Assembly: GCA_002077045.2 (NCBI GenBank) | Contig: KZ111161.1 | Span: 62,001 to 126,000 of the forward strand | Reading direction: 5' to 3' | Origin: Rachicladosporium sp. CCFEE 5018 | Taxonomy: Eukaryota; Ascomycota; Dothideomycetes; Cladosporiales; Cladosporiaceae | Length of the DNA: 64,000 nucleotides | In this document: one piece after another, positions 40,801 through 52,074 of the stretch | Position numbering within the stretch: the first letter of the stretch is position 1 | Layout of the letters: every line of letters starts with the position of its first letter | The notes under the pieces: generated by a model | Seen by the model: the letters and a program-made list of their open reading frames with translations, nothing else | What the model was told of the DNA's origin: nothing | The model's database searches: none | Translations under genes and position numbers: made by a program

Positions 40801-42542
40801 TTATTGAGTCCAGCTTGGCGAGTAATCTTGACTTGAGAAATCTTGATCAAACGCGTAGGACGAGGTGAAGGGGTCGTTAGGCACATTGATTGAGCCATCA
40901 GTCCAGGGCTGGGAGGTGAAGTCGTCGGCGTCGGGAAAGGCGTCAAAGGAGTTGGGCGCGTCAGCGGAGGAGAGCTGCGACAAGAACGCTGATGACTTGG
41001 TAGCTTCGGACTTTGTCACTGACTGCGTGTTGACTGTGCTCGTGAAGTCCATCTCAGGGAACAGGGACCGCATGAGATCGTCATTGGGCGTGTTGACAGA
41101 TCCGACGGAGCGGGCGGTCTCACGACCTGATGTATATGTAGTGAACGCGTCATCGCCGGAATCTGGTGTGACAATCGTGTTGTCTGCGAAAGCAGGAATT
41201 TGCCATGCGCCATCGAGTGCCATGATGCCGTCTACAACCTTTGACGATTCCGCGGTACTGTTTGCCGGACCAACAGAGTCTTGCCACTCGTTGCTCATGT
41301 CCGGCAGATCAAGATCGGCGTTACCAAAGAAGTTGGCGGGCAAGCTACGCCTGTTCATGGACGGCGAGTTAGTGGGAAGCCCATCGAAGTCGAACGTGCC
41401 ATCGTCTTCCTGGATGCTTGGCATGCCCGGCTCGAAATCTTCCATCATTGGGACCTCGTCAACCTCAGATTGAGTACCCGATGAGGCCGCAGTCAGTGCA
41501 GGCTGGGCTAGATCTGGAGCGGTAGTCGGCCACACTCCGAACGGATTGTTATTGGGCACAAGTTGGCCATCCGTAGACGGGAAAGCTGACCACGGGTCGA
41601 ACGTGTAGTCAGACATACTTGATAGAGGCTCAAGAGGCGGGAACATTGAGTCACTCGTAGTCGAGATCTCACCTTCGGGATTTTGGATCGGCATGTATCC
41701 CGCAAAGTCGAAGGCCGTAAAGTCTGATGTGCCGCTACCAGCAACGTTGGTGTATGTAGCAGCCGTGAGCTTAGGTGATGCTTGCTCAGACTTGGACATA
41801 CGCCTTGCAGAGTTACGGCGTGATGACTGGGCAGATCGTGCAGGACACGGCTTTGATGCGTTCAACGACAGATTGTCGACAGAGCGTCGAGCAGCACGAG
41901 CAACGGCATGCTCCGCGGTATGCGCTCTGGCCACTGGGATCTTGTAAGGCATTCCGCATTCGTGAGCAGCGAAGTTCTTGCGGTGGACCGGCTTGTGGTG
42001 GCCGTTCGAAAACACAGTGAGTGAGCTCTCCGACTTGTGCGAGTCGAGCCTGGGTTTCTGAACCGCAGGCTTGCCGTGGGGCGATATGCCATCGTGGCTG
42101 TCCTCCCTCTTCAGTATGGCGCATGAGCACTGTCCGCCATGATGGCAACAGCAACCTTGTTCCTCGGTCACTGCAGCGAGATGACCTTCCTGGTCTTCAG
42201 AGAAATAATCTTCGTTGCCACTGCGAGCCCTGTTTGCCTGCTCTTCAGCCTCGCGAAGATGTATGCACTTCTCCTTGGAATGGTGCGGCTTGTCTGACTC
42301 GCCGCAGTCGCACTTGACGTGCGCAGATCGTCTTTTGCGCTCTTGACGGCAGTGCTGACACTGTGTCGTGGGCCTGCCTTTCTTCGGGACAAGAACGAGT
42401 TCTCGGTCTTAGTTGGGTGTCAGCATATTAGTAGACCACAGACCTCGACATTAAATTTACCAGTGTGTGTGCAACCACTGACACGATGACCTTTCAGACA
42501 TGATTGACATGCCCATTTGGAGCCATCCTCACGCACGACCAT
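40801..42542 (-). CDS. Copper-fist transcription factor
   Basis: Exons 42542-42461 and 42407-40801 encode 562 residues; the 53-nt intron (GTAAAT donor, CTAAG end) lies inside the copper fist. After splicing the N-terminus shows C12-x2-C15-x8-C24-x-H26 and the K-G-R-P motif at 37-40 (GCTHTDRELVLVPKKGRP), followed by the conserved TTQCQHCRQERKRRSAHVKCDCG; this is the Cu/Zn-dependent DNA-binding module of Ace1/Mac1/Cuf1/GRISEA. A Cys-rich cluster (CCCHHGGQCSC, ~111-121) resembles the copper-sensing clusters of Mac1/GRISEA. The rest is acidic, Ser/Pro-rich and probably activating. It likely controls copper uptake or detoxification genes in the nucleus. Whether it senses lack or excess of copper cannot be read from sequence. 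Confidence 0.92.
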
Positions 42543-43833
42543 ACCTGGGTGCGTGTGGAGCGAAGAAATGCAGGGTCGACTAGGTTGCGGGATTTGCGCG
42601 ATTTTTGGTCCACTCGAGCGCTGAAGATGCCACCCCGGGTGTAAAGAGTGTAAAGCAGAGAAAAGAAGTGCGATAAGCTCGTAGTAAGATCCTGAGGCCG
42701 GTAAGCCCTCTCGTGTATCCTTTGGGTATCTCGTCGTTATGAATGCCGGAACGCCGTTGCTGAGCTGAATATGCCAATAATGTTGAAGATGTCGCACTGA
42801 GGTAAGGTAGGGGTGGCGGAGCGGAGAGCGTTGGGGGCCTGACACACCACCAAGAGGGCGGTGGCCGTGAGTGGCCGGGTACTAAAGCGTGAGCACACAA
42901 AATCGCCTGCTGGTGTCGTGGTCGAAGTGTGAAAGTGACGATTCGAGTCTCGAGAGTTGGACTTCGAGTGCACGCTCCACTCAACTTTCAGACGTGGGGC
43001 AAGCACGATCGTGCAGGCTGCCGCGTCGCCCGCAGCCGCCATTTGCCAATGCGCGGATCTGCCGCCTCCACTTGCATCGCTGGTCACCCGAGTTGTCGTT
43101 CGCATCTGTCATGCTCTGGCGTGGGGCCACCGGCCGTGTTTCCGCAACATTCCCGTCGGCTGAACGACAAGTCGACAGATCCATTCCAAGATTGCCAAAA
43201 CCACGGCAAGGCATCGTGCTCACCAGTACGCTGAAATTGTATGCATGCGATGAGAGAGAAGCGCCACACGAAGGATTGATGCCATCGGTCACAGGCCGTT
43301 GCACAGTAGACTTGACCCACGTCAAAGTAGAGGTTGCAACCAGCCCGAGCCAGCACCTGACTGTCCTGAAGCTACCCACGGCACGCCGCGAGTAACGTAT
43401 CTGACCAAGACCTTACCTACTTCGGACTCGAGAGCGGTGATTCAACACGTAATAGTGGCTATCTTGCAATTCCGGCTGGAAGCTGGTTACGACTGCAAAG
43501 TCCTTCTGGAGAGCATGGACGGGGCACAGTGATCACATGCTGCGCTTGCATGGACCTGTATGCGGGAGGAGACTCACCCTAATCACGATGGCCCCCTCTG
43601 TGCAGACTGCAGACCTTTCAGCGCAGCTTGATCACACTGTCGAGACAAACTCACGGGGTTGAACGGACCAGAAAGCTTGGCACAACCTAATGCTTGATAA
43701 GGCGTCGCGCATTTTCCCGGCAAGTCAGGCTCTCAAGGGGCACTTGTGAAGGGTGAAGCTGGCAAGCAGGCACTGAAGCGTGAGTCTGGGGTCTGGTAAA
43801 GCTCGATGGTATTTCTATCAGTCTGAAGAGCGA
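42543..43833. other. Intergenic, no gene seen
   Basis: 1.3 kb spacer between two minus-strand genes. Overlapping short frames on both strands near 42.7-43.4 kb have biased but not protein-like composition. Promoter of the copper-fist gene lies at its left side. Confidence 0.45.
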
Positions 43834-46439
43834 TCATACTCCGCTTCCTTGACTGGCTTGTCGCTCGTAAGGAATACGCTGACCCGTCACCTGCAGGCTT
43901 AGTCGACCTTCAGTAGACGGTGCACGCCTGGCGCCGGGCGAGATCGACACAGATCTTGCCGAGCTGCGCGACTCGATGCGAACAACCACTGGGTGACCAT
44001 GTAGATCCTTCCCAGTGACCAAGGGCTGCTCGACTTCGCTTGGCGTCTCCTCATCTGAATGTGTACTGGGTACAGGTCGACCCACTATCATCTTGCTTTC
44101 TACAACTTCTCGCGTCCACCTAACGCTCCTCCTACCAGGTCTAGGCGTCGTATTGTTGCCAAGTCCGAACGTACTCCGCAGCGTTTTGTAGGCCCAGAAG
44201 CGAGCAGAGTAGGTGCCTTCGATCAACGCATGTACGCAAATCCGATATGGACTGGTGATCCATCGGAATCGGCGAGTCCATTGCAGGCCTTCAGCAGCAT
44301 CATCCATGGACGCGGTGCTGATATGGCTTTGGAGACACCACTCTAACATGAGGTACAGCATTCCGACCGTCATTGTAGTCGAGGCGAGGACAGCACCGGT
44401 GGTCCAATATATAAGTACATATGACGAAGATGCGGTATCGTAGTTGTTCCAGTCGATGTAGCTGCGAGGTGTGTCAGTATATGTAATAGATCCATGGACT
44501 GCGCTCAGTGCATGACGTACCCTCCATGCCCGCCCCAGAGACTTGACATGCAGTCACAATTCCGATATGCGCCGCTGGTCTGGGCCATTGCAACATATAT
44601 GAGCCACACCGCGTTGACTATCTCGACCGGCTTGAAGAAGCAGTGATCGAGCTTAGTTTGAGCACTCATATCTTGCCAGTGTGCCCACTTGGCTTTCAGC
44701 CCTTGATCCACTCCGTTGGCATACTTCTGCGAGACCAGCGCAGTAAGAACAGAACGAAGTCCCTGACGTAGGGAACGCGCTGTGTTGCTGATATACCGAC
44801 CGGCATCAACGAGCACGCGAGCGTACCATATTGTGATGCTCTTCTCTCGGGCCAGTAATGATGGGTGGGCCAAGGTCATACTGCGCACATCTTTGCCCAA
44901 GCGCTCGAGCCTGGGTTTGGAGGCATCGAAAACCCACCATGAGACGATCTCAAGGCTCAGAAGGATGAAGGCCATAGTTCCGAAGACTGTATAGCCACCA
45001 GAGCGACAGCCCAAACCCACAGTGGGAGTGTAGTAGGACAGCACGAACGCGCCTAGACAGCTCCCCGCGACTATCAGTACTCCACTCAACACTTGCCACA
45101 ATTCACGTGGATCTAGCCAGTCAAGACCTTTCGGCTTTCCCAGCACCAGCTTGTTCCGCGCCTCGTACTCGTCTGCGAGCCAATCCCGACCTTGCTCTGC
45201 GATGTATGCACCTTCGATGTCGGACAGAATAGGGTGAGCTGCGCCATAATGCCACCGTTTGCGAGCCTGACCAGCGAAGTGTGCAAAGAAGTCGTCGAGC
45301 ATTGGACATGCTTTGCTGATTCTTTCTACCCGCTTCTGCATGTCATGGTGCTGGTTGGGATCAATAATGGATCTCAAGTATAGCTCGCGGATGGTGTCGT
45401 CCATGAGCGCCTGCCGCACACGGTCGACTAGCTCGTTCAGCTCTTTGCGAGTGGCGTCGGCTGCCACAGGGTTTCGATCGACAATGGACGAGAGTATCAG
45501 GACAGGGAGCCAGCTTAGAAGACAGCCCAAGGCTACTACGCTATTCGGTCAGCACGCTTTCCGCTTCGCGAACGTATGCATTGTCCGCTCACAGTCATGT
45601 GCCTGGGCATTGACGCCCATATAGCCGAATGCCGACTGTATAGAAAGCGCAAGCGCAAACAAGAACCACAGTGTGGAGATGAACACAGGCACGACGCCTC
45701 GCTTCCTACCATCCCGCATCTTCTGCGCGAGATCTTGGCGGAGCTTGTTCAACTGGCCTTCCGGCTCCATGTCGATGCCGGGTCTAGGAGTGTACGTATC
45801 CGAACCTGGACCGGGATTCCAGACTCCAAATTGGCCAGGCGGCAAGTCAAACGAAGCTCTAGTAATGCGCCCTTCTGGTGATTTCCCAGGTCGAAGCAGC
45901 CGCAGATCCTTCGAAAACAGCGCGACCCGTAGCAATCCCTCTGCTTCCTTTCTTTGGCGCACGTGAGGCCGCATGGTGAATTGGTTCATGGTCATCAGCA
46001 GGTAGAATGAATCTCGAATGGAGCCAAAGTTCGTGCCCGGCGATGTAATCTTGCGGTCGTACGGCACGGCGAGGTCGACCAGAAGCGCACACTTGCCGCT
46101 GACCTTGATATTCCAGAAAATGTACGCCAAGCTAGCCATTGGTGATCCAAGCCATCGTGACAGCGAGAAGACAGTCTCCCAGAATGCATTGCTGACGAAT
46201 GGCGCTTGTAGGATGATTCCTACTACAGGCAGCACCCAGGTGGTGATGGTGTTTGACACTTGGGACCACGGATACCAGTCATTGCCGGAGCCGCAGAACT
46301 GGTGGCAGCCCCATGTCGAGATCTGGGTAGTCTCGTTCTTTGGAATCTGTACCACGTCGCCAGTCCAGGCATACAGCGCAATGATGCTAGCATTGGCTTT
46401 GGCATAATCCGCTGCGCACTGCGTAAAATTTGTTCGCAT
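43834..46439 (-). CDS. Large multi-pass membrane protein, unknown family
   Basis: Three exons (46439-45593, 45535-44521, 44461-43834; introns of 57 and 59 nt) give 829 residues. The splices are supported by phase: VNAQAHD-LALGCLLSWL and WGGHGG-YIDWNNYD. Hydrophobic helices include ITTWVLPVVGIILQAPFV, FISTLWFLFALALSIQ, CLLSWLPVLILSSIV, LWQVLSGVLIVAGSC, YTVFGTMAFILLSLEIVSWW and VNAVWLIYVAMAQ, separated by polar loops, with a basic Ser-rich cytosolic tail. The N-terminus starts with a Cys- and Asn-X-Ser/Thr-containing stretch (NFTQCAADYAKANAS) that looks lumenal, so a signal-bearing 5' exon may be missing. I recognise it only as the kind of uncharacterised polytopic protein common in dothideomycetes. 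Confidence 0.75.
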
Positions 46440-47004
46440 TGTAACCGTTGCACAAGGCTACGCTGTGCGCTCGGCTAGCACTTCACATAAGTCACCGCAT
46501 GGAGATGGAAAGAGTGGTGATCAAGTAAAGAAGCAGGCGCAGGGAAACTCTCGATGCATAGTGACCATAGCGGCCTCCTATTGACTCAAATACCACATCT
46601 GCCGCGCGAAGCGAAGAGGCAACCATGAAGAGGCCACCCTCGACATGCGGCTGATCACACCATGGCGCTTAATCCAGAGGACTTCATGCATGGCGTTTGG
46701 TGGCGCTAGCCCAATGTTTCCGCCTATCGACCGAGAGTCTTCATGGAGAAGCCCACGATGCGGATGATCCTGGCGCTTTCGATGTACATATGCATGATGA
46801 TGATTGAACGGTATCTCGAGATGCGCGATCTAGGGAGCGTGATTAAGGGACTGACGAGGCGCAGCAAGCTCGCTTAGCTCGTAGTCTTGGCAATGCGGTG
46901 AAACCTGAGGCTCGATTCTGCAGCTCGAATAGAAGTGTGCTGAACCCGGGGTATCTGGTAGAGAATACCAATGATATGTGCCGTCGCGAAGCCATTCATA
47001 CAAG
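46440..47004. other. Intergenic, no gene seen
   Basis: 565 bp between two minus-strand genes. It may hide an unrecognised first exon of the membrane protein gene. Confidence 0.4.
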
Positions 47005-50000
47005 TCATGTATCTATGTATACTATATCGGCTCGTCCCTCGGCTCGATCAATATCTCGTTCACAGCGGACATGCTCCGGCTGTTTCAGAGCATACACGAT
47101 CGCATTCGCCACATCTTCCGCATCCAGCACCTTCGCGCCAGACGGCTCACCATACTGCTTCAGCGCTTCTTCATCGTTCGACATGCCAAGTAAGTCTGTT
47201 GCAACGTTCCCGGGCTGTACGCTTGTGACTCGCAAGCCTTTGCCTGCAGTCTCGACACGAAGCGCCTGAAGCGTGCCTTCTACGAACATCTTGCTTGCGG
47301 AGTAGACGCCGAGACCAGCGAAGGGCTTGCGTCCGGCGTCCGAAGAGATGGCGACGATGTGGCCGCTGCCTCGAGTGAGCATGCCGGGTACGGTTGATGA
47401 TAGGCAATTGAGCAAGCCCTTGCAGTTCACGTCGACCGTCTGCTCCCACTGATCGACCTTGACGTTGGCCATCATAGTGAAGTACATGACTCCTGCGACT
47501 GACACAAGAATGTCGACAGGACCAAGCTCAGCTTCGGCCGCCTTCATCAGCGCTTCCACTTGGTCTCGCTTCGTTACGTCGGTCTGTCGTGCAATGACTT
47601 TGCCCTCGCGCACTGTCAGTCTCTTCTTGACTGATTCGAGAGCATCCACACGCCGAGCAGCGAGCGCTACGTGACAGCCTTCGCGTGCAAGCGCAGCTGC
47701 AGTCGCTGCGCCTATGCCGCTTGATGCACCAGTGATCACCGCAACTTTGCCTGACAATATGCTTCGACGAGCTGAGTGGGCAGCGCCACCGAGTGCCTGC
47801 TGCTCACTGGGAGGTGACGACAGCCAGCCACGTGCGAACCAGTGGCGAGCGTAAGTCTCGAGGAGGATGTTGTCGACCTTCGGGCGTTCGACGATAGCTC
47901 GGAAGGGGCGTGTTTGAGCGTTGTTGAGCACGACGATGTCCCGCAAGAATTCGACGCTGGGCATTCCGCTGCGCAGTATATCGATGGTAAACGCTCCATC
48001 TCCGCCCTTGACTGATCCTCGTTTCTCGTTCCATAGAGCCGCCCAGTCGTCCCAGGGGAGCGGTTCTGTCGGGTAACCAAGCTTGGCAAGGTCTGAGAAA
48101 ACTACCTTTGTGTCAACAGGATCAGGATCGCCCAGGTGGAAGACGAGCTGCTTCGCCTGCGTTTGCCCAGATAGATGCACAATAGCTTTGCTAACAAAGT
48201 CTACGGGTGTCATCTCTGCACGCCAACCCTCGACATCGGGTGCAAATCCTAGCTGTATTGACTCAACGAATAATGCTGTCAGCAGATCCCATGCGTTTGC
48301 TGCTCCGGTGGCGCTGTGTCCACTGATCGTGCCGGCTCGTAGAATCCTGACTGGCAGTCCGCGGCGCCCAGCTTCAAGGACCAGCTGCTCTGCAGCCCAC
48401 TTTGTCTGGCCGTAGCCATCGCTGATCTTCTCAGGCACGGCGTCTACATACAACATTGAGTCTTCTGGCCATCCATGACCAGACGCCGATGGCGGCAGTA
48501 CGCCATTTGTGGAGACGTACTGCAAGGTCGCACCTCCAAGACAAGCAAGACGTAAGATCTCGCGAGTACCGCCAACGTTGGCAGATCGTAGTGCAGCATA
48601 CGGATAGACCAAGTTGACAGTAGCAGCAGCATGGATGATGACGTCTGTTCGCGAGGCCAAATCATGAAAGGCCTTTGGAGACAAGCCCAGACGCTTGCGC
48701 GAGAGGTTGCCAGGTAGAATCTCGACACGCTCCATGATCAGATCGCGCCAAAGACCATGGTCGATGAGGTTCTTACGGAGTCTAGCTATGCCAGCGGGTA
48801 CGTCGTCACCTGTGGGATCACCGAAGCGGACCAGGCAAATGATCTGGGCTGAGGTGGACTCAAGCAGATCATTCAGCAGGAAAGCGCCCAAGAAGCCGGT
48901 TGCACCAGTGAGAAGCACCGTCTTGGCATCCTTGATTGACTTGATCTTAGTGCCTGCCAGTGGCTGTATGTCTTGCTCGAGCTGCGTGTCTCGACGCAAC
49001 GCTGCCGGCAGATCTGCTTGCACTTCGGCGATTTGTCCATCACGGACTGCACGAACAGTCTGTAGGTGTCCATTGAGTGTAGTAGGGTCAGCAAGACGAG
49101 CTACTGGTACCCGAAAACCGAAGCTACGTGACAGGCGTGAAGCGAGATCTGCTAGAGACAACGAGTGGCCACCGAGATCGAAGAAGCTGTGCTCTGGTGT
49201 GATGAGACTTCGAGATATTTTCAGCGTCGCGGCCCAGATCTCTGCGATGGTGTCGAGATCGATCGCATCGCGGGTCGCAGCTTGCGGTGGCTTCGGCGTA
49301 GATGAGCCGGTACCAGGTGCTGGCAATCTCTTGAGGTTTACCTTGCCTGATACGTCATGTGTTGGGAGACTCTCCAGCTCTACCCACAGCGCAGGGATCA
49401 TGTACAAGGCCAATGATTCGGCAAGTGCTCGACGAGCATTTGGGCTGTGCTCAGACTCATCGATCTCCACAATTGGTCGCTCATTGCTTGCATTCGGATC
49501 TCGCACCACGTATGCCACAAGCTGTCTGTCAAGACCTTCGCCATGTGCAGTTACAGCACAGTGTCTTACAGCAAGGTTCGCTAGGATGGCGTTCTCAACC
49601 TTGCCAGGTACTACACTGTACCCACGCAACTTGATCATTGCACCCACTCGCCCGGTGATCTCCAGCAGGCCAGATGGCAGCAATCTTGCAAGATCACCAG
49701 TGCGATACTTGCGTGCTCCGGATGCCGAATCAAACTCGTCAGCTGTGAACGCTCTTGCAGTAGTCTCCGGCCTGTTGATATAGCCGCGGGCCAGAAGTCG
49801 ACCGCCTACGAAAAGCTCCCCTGACACGCCAGCTTCGAGCTTTTGGCCGCTATCGTCGAGTATGTACACGTGGCGTGGGTCTAGTGGTGGACCAACTGGG
49901 CAATATTGGGCCTCCTGGTCAAGTTGAGCGAGCATATCGCGTATGTCACCACATGCGACTTCATGGGTTTCGCAACAGCTGTAACAGTTGAGGAGTCGTA

Positions 50001-50940
50001 CATTAGGCAGAGATTCCAGGCCACGATGTGCCAGGTCTGTCGTGACTACCTCACCATTGAGCCACAATGTGCGTAAATCAGGCAGACGTGTACCAAGATC
50101 ACTGTTGCGCGCAAGCATTGCAGTCAGCAGAGTTGGTGTCATGAGTGTCTCAGTAATCTTCTTCGCCGCCAATAGATCAACGAGTGCTTTGGGATCGAAG
50201 CTGGCTTCGTCAGGAATGGCGACCACTGTGGCGCCGCGAAGAAGTGGACGTATGATCTCCCACTGGGCGATGGATCAGCAAACATTCATACATGCCGTTG
50301 GAGAGCTGGTACTGACCACGAAGAAGACATTCGCACCGACCCGGTCACCAGGCTGGAGATCTGAGAGGCCGAATCTGAGGTCGTACGATCGGACGGCCGC
50401 CTGATGTGGATTGGCAATGCCCTTCGGCTTGCCTGTCGTGCCACTGGAGTACGCAACGAACGCCAGACGATCAAGATCAGTTTCTTCAGGGAGTGCACTG
50501 AGTACTTTCGCCTCGTTCGTCGTGCCATTGACACCGGCAAGATCCGGCAGCTCATCGAGTGAGACTACGGGAATACCTTGCTTGATCTTACCGATCTCAG
50601 CTCCGTATGTGACGACCACCACGGGACTAGCATCCTCGAGTACGTCCGCTAGCAGCTCTGGAGGATATGCAAGTTCGAGGACGAGGAATGCACCTCCAGA
50701 CCGCAGAGCAGCTAAGCAGGCAATCACGTAGTCCGCGCTGCGAGGAAGTAGCACTCCAACAAGGCTATCGCGTCTCACGCCATGGCTTTGCAGAAGGACG
50801 GCAAGTTCATTGACCTTCTTGTCAAGCTCAGCGTAGGTGTACGAGGTCTTCTCATCTTCGAGTGCGACCGCATCCGGAGTAGCTTCAACTTGCAGTGAGA
50901 ATAGCGCAGCCAGATCCTTCTTCCTGTCGAGAATGGCCAT
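47005..50940 (-). CDS. A-T-R1-R2 NRPS-like carboxylate reductase, glycine betaine reductase type
   Basis: Exons 50940-50317 and 50262-47005 (54-nt intron, GTCAGT donor) encode 1293 residues. Domain order: adenylation (~1-530; AYSSGTTGKPKG, GELFVGGRLLARGYI, YRTGDLA), thiolation (FFDLGGHSLS, Ser ~577), thioester reductase R1 (~650-980; LLTGATGFLGAFLL, YGQTKWAAEQLV) and a terminal SDR reductase R2 (~1050-1293; VAVITGASSGIGAATA, YSASKMFVEG). There is no condensation domain. This tetradomain order matches NPS10-like proteins and the Aspergillus ATRR that reduces glycine betaine to choline through betaine aldehyde; the substrate here is inferred from architecture, since I cannot verify the binding pocket. 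All catalytic motifs look intact. ATG 50940 is the first in frame. It is divergent from a flavin oxidase gene. Confidence 0.88.
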
Positions 50941-51751
50941 AGTGATGGCTAAAAGGTGACACTCTGCCCACGCTGCATTGACCACCACTGTTGAATAGGT
51001 CTCTCAACGGGCGAAATGACGGATTTATCTCTCTTAGACTTGTCTCGTTCGCAATGATTAGCAAGCTGGGGCCAGGACAATCTTCACCACGCACAGATGA
51101 AAACCGGGTGAGATGATTGATCATGGTCGCGATGTGATCTCAGAACCATTGGCATATTTGCTGCTTCCCTGCAGTGACGAAGCTAAATTTGCTTGCGTGA
51201 TCGGACGGTCCCGCATGCCCACTTCAGCAACGTGGAAAACTAAACAAGCACCACCCTCTTCGCGAAGATGCACCTTTCTCATGGTCGAGAAGGTGATCGA
51301 TGGAGCCAAGATTGCAGTCTCGAGCACGGGACTGTGGGAACGATCTTAGACTTCAGCAACTCATTGCCGTGCAAGAACGACGGCTCGATACAGGTTCGCC
51401 AACTGCCAGAGGAAGCATACATAGAGAGGGTCTCGCTAGCCTCTACCCTCCCCCCATGGAGACAGCGAGAATGCAAGCACAAGACAAGTGGAGAGAGCGG
51501 GAGATGAACAGTGTCCAACCTAGCGATACACATTGATTCCTCGTGGCAGATGTGCACGTCAGGTGGAAGCAAAAGCACGTCAAGGCTAAGCACAGCGAAG
51601 GCACATAAGACGGCTAGTGCTATCGTCGACCTCGTGATAGAAGATAAAGTAGAGAACTTCTTGATGAAGAACAAGGAGATTGCTCTGGGTCACGTAGGGA
51701 GATCGCCAGGCAAGAAAAGGCATGCAAAGCCAAAGGGCTTGAAGCACAGGT
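50941..51751. other. Divergent intergenic region, left part
   Basis: Upstream region of the A-T-R1-R2 gene. No supported gene; frames here are short and strand-symmetric. Confidence 0.45.
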
Positions 51752-51927
51752 AGGTGAAGGCGCGGCACGTGATACACAAGTAAGTGAAGGAGAGACCACA
51801 TGTATAACGGCCACTTCAAAGAGAGTGCTTGTGGCCAATGAGGAACCAAAATGCTTGACGTGAAGGACAGACACGTGAAAGGCGCCAAACGTGAAGAACA
51901 TATAAGTGAAGGACGATCATGTGAAGA
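51752..51927 (+). repeat. Cluster of seven GTGAAGG-like direct repeats
   Basis: Within 176 bp, GTGAAGG or GTGAA(A/G)G/GTGAAG preceded by (A/C/T)(A/C/G) occurs at about 51754, 51784, 51860, 51874, 51890, 51906 and 51920, all in the same orientation; several contain ACGTGAAG. The cluster ends about 150 bp upstream of the ZZ-finger/oxidase ATG. It may be a multi-site regulatory element or a decayed minisatellite. Confidence 0.55.
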
Positions 51928-52074
51928 TCGCCGCTTGTCGTCGCCGACCGTCCTTTTAAGAAATATAACACTACAAGCACATCTATACAACACTTTCCAC
52001 TAGACAACAGCCTACCTCGGGACGATCACCCTACGCTAGACTCCCAGCATCGACGATCGTGCGTAAGACCCACC

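Noticed and set aside
40865..41473. Plus-strand open frame (202 codons) opposite the copper-fist regulator
   Set aside because: Antisense shadow of the Ser/Asp-rich activation region; no domain and no promoter context.
42580..43395. Overlapping plus and minus frames (up to 168 codons) upstream of the copper-fist gene
   Set aside because: Both strands are open at once with biased composition; no conserved motif was found.
48695..49783. Long plus-strand open frame (362 codons) opposite the A-T-R1-R2 gene
   Set aside because: It is antisense to strongly conserved adenylation/thiolation sequence and has a biased Arg/Ser/Ala composition; a codon-bias shadow.
51279..51993. Minus-strand frames with Leu/Ser/Phe-rich repeats upstream of the ZZ-DAO gene
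   Set aside because: The composition comes from the antisense of the GTGAAGG repeat cluster and nearby sequence; no start context, domain or splice support.
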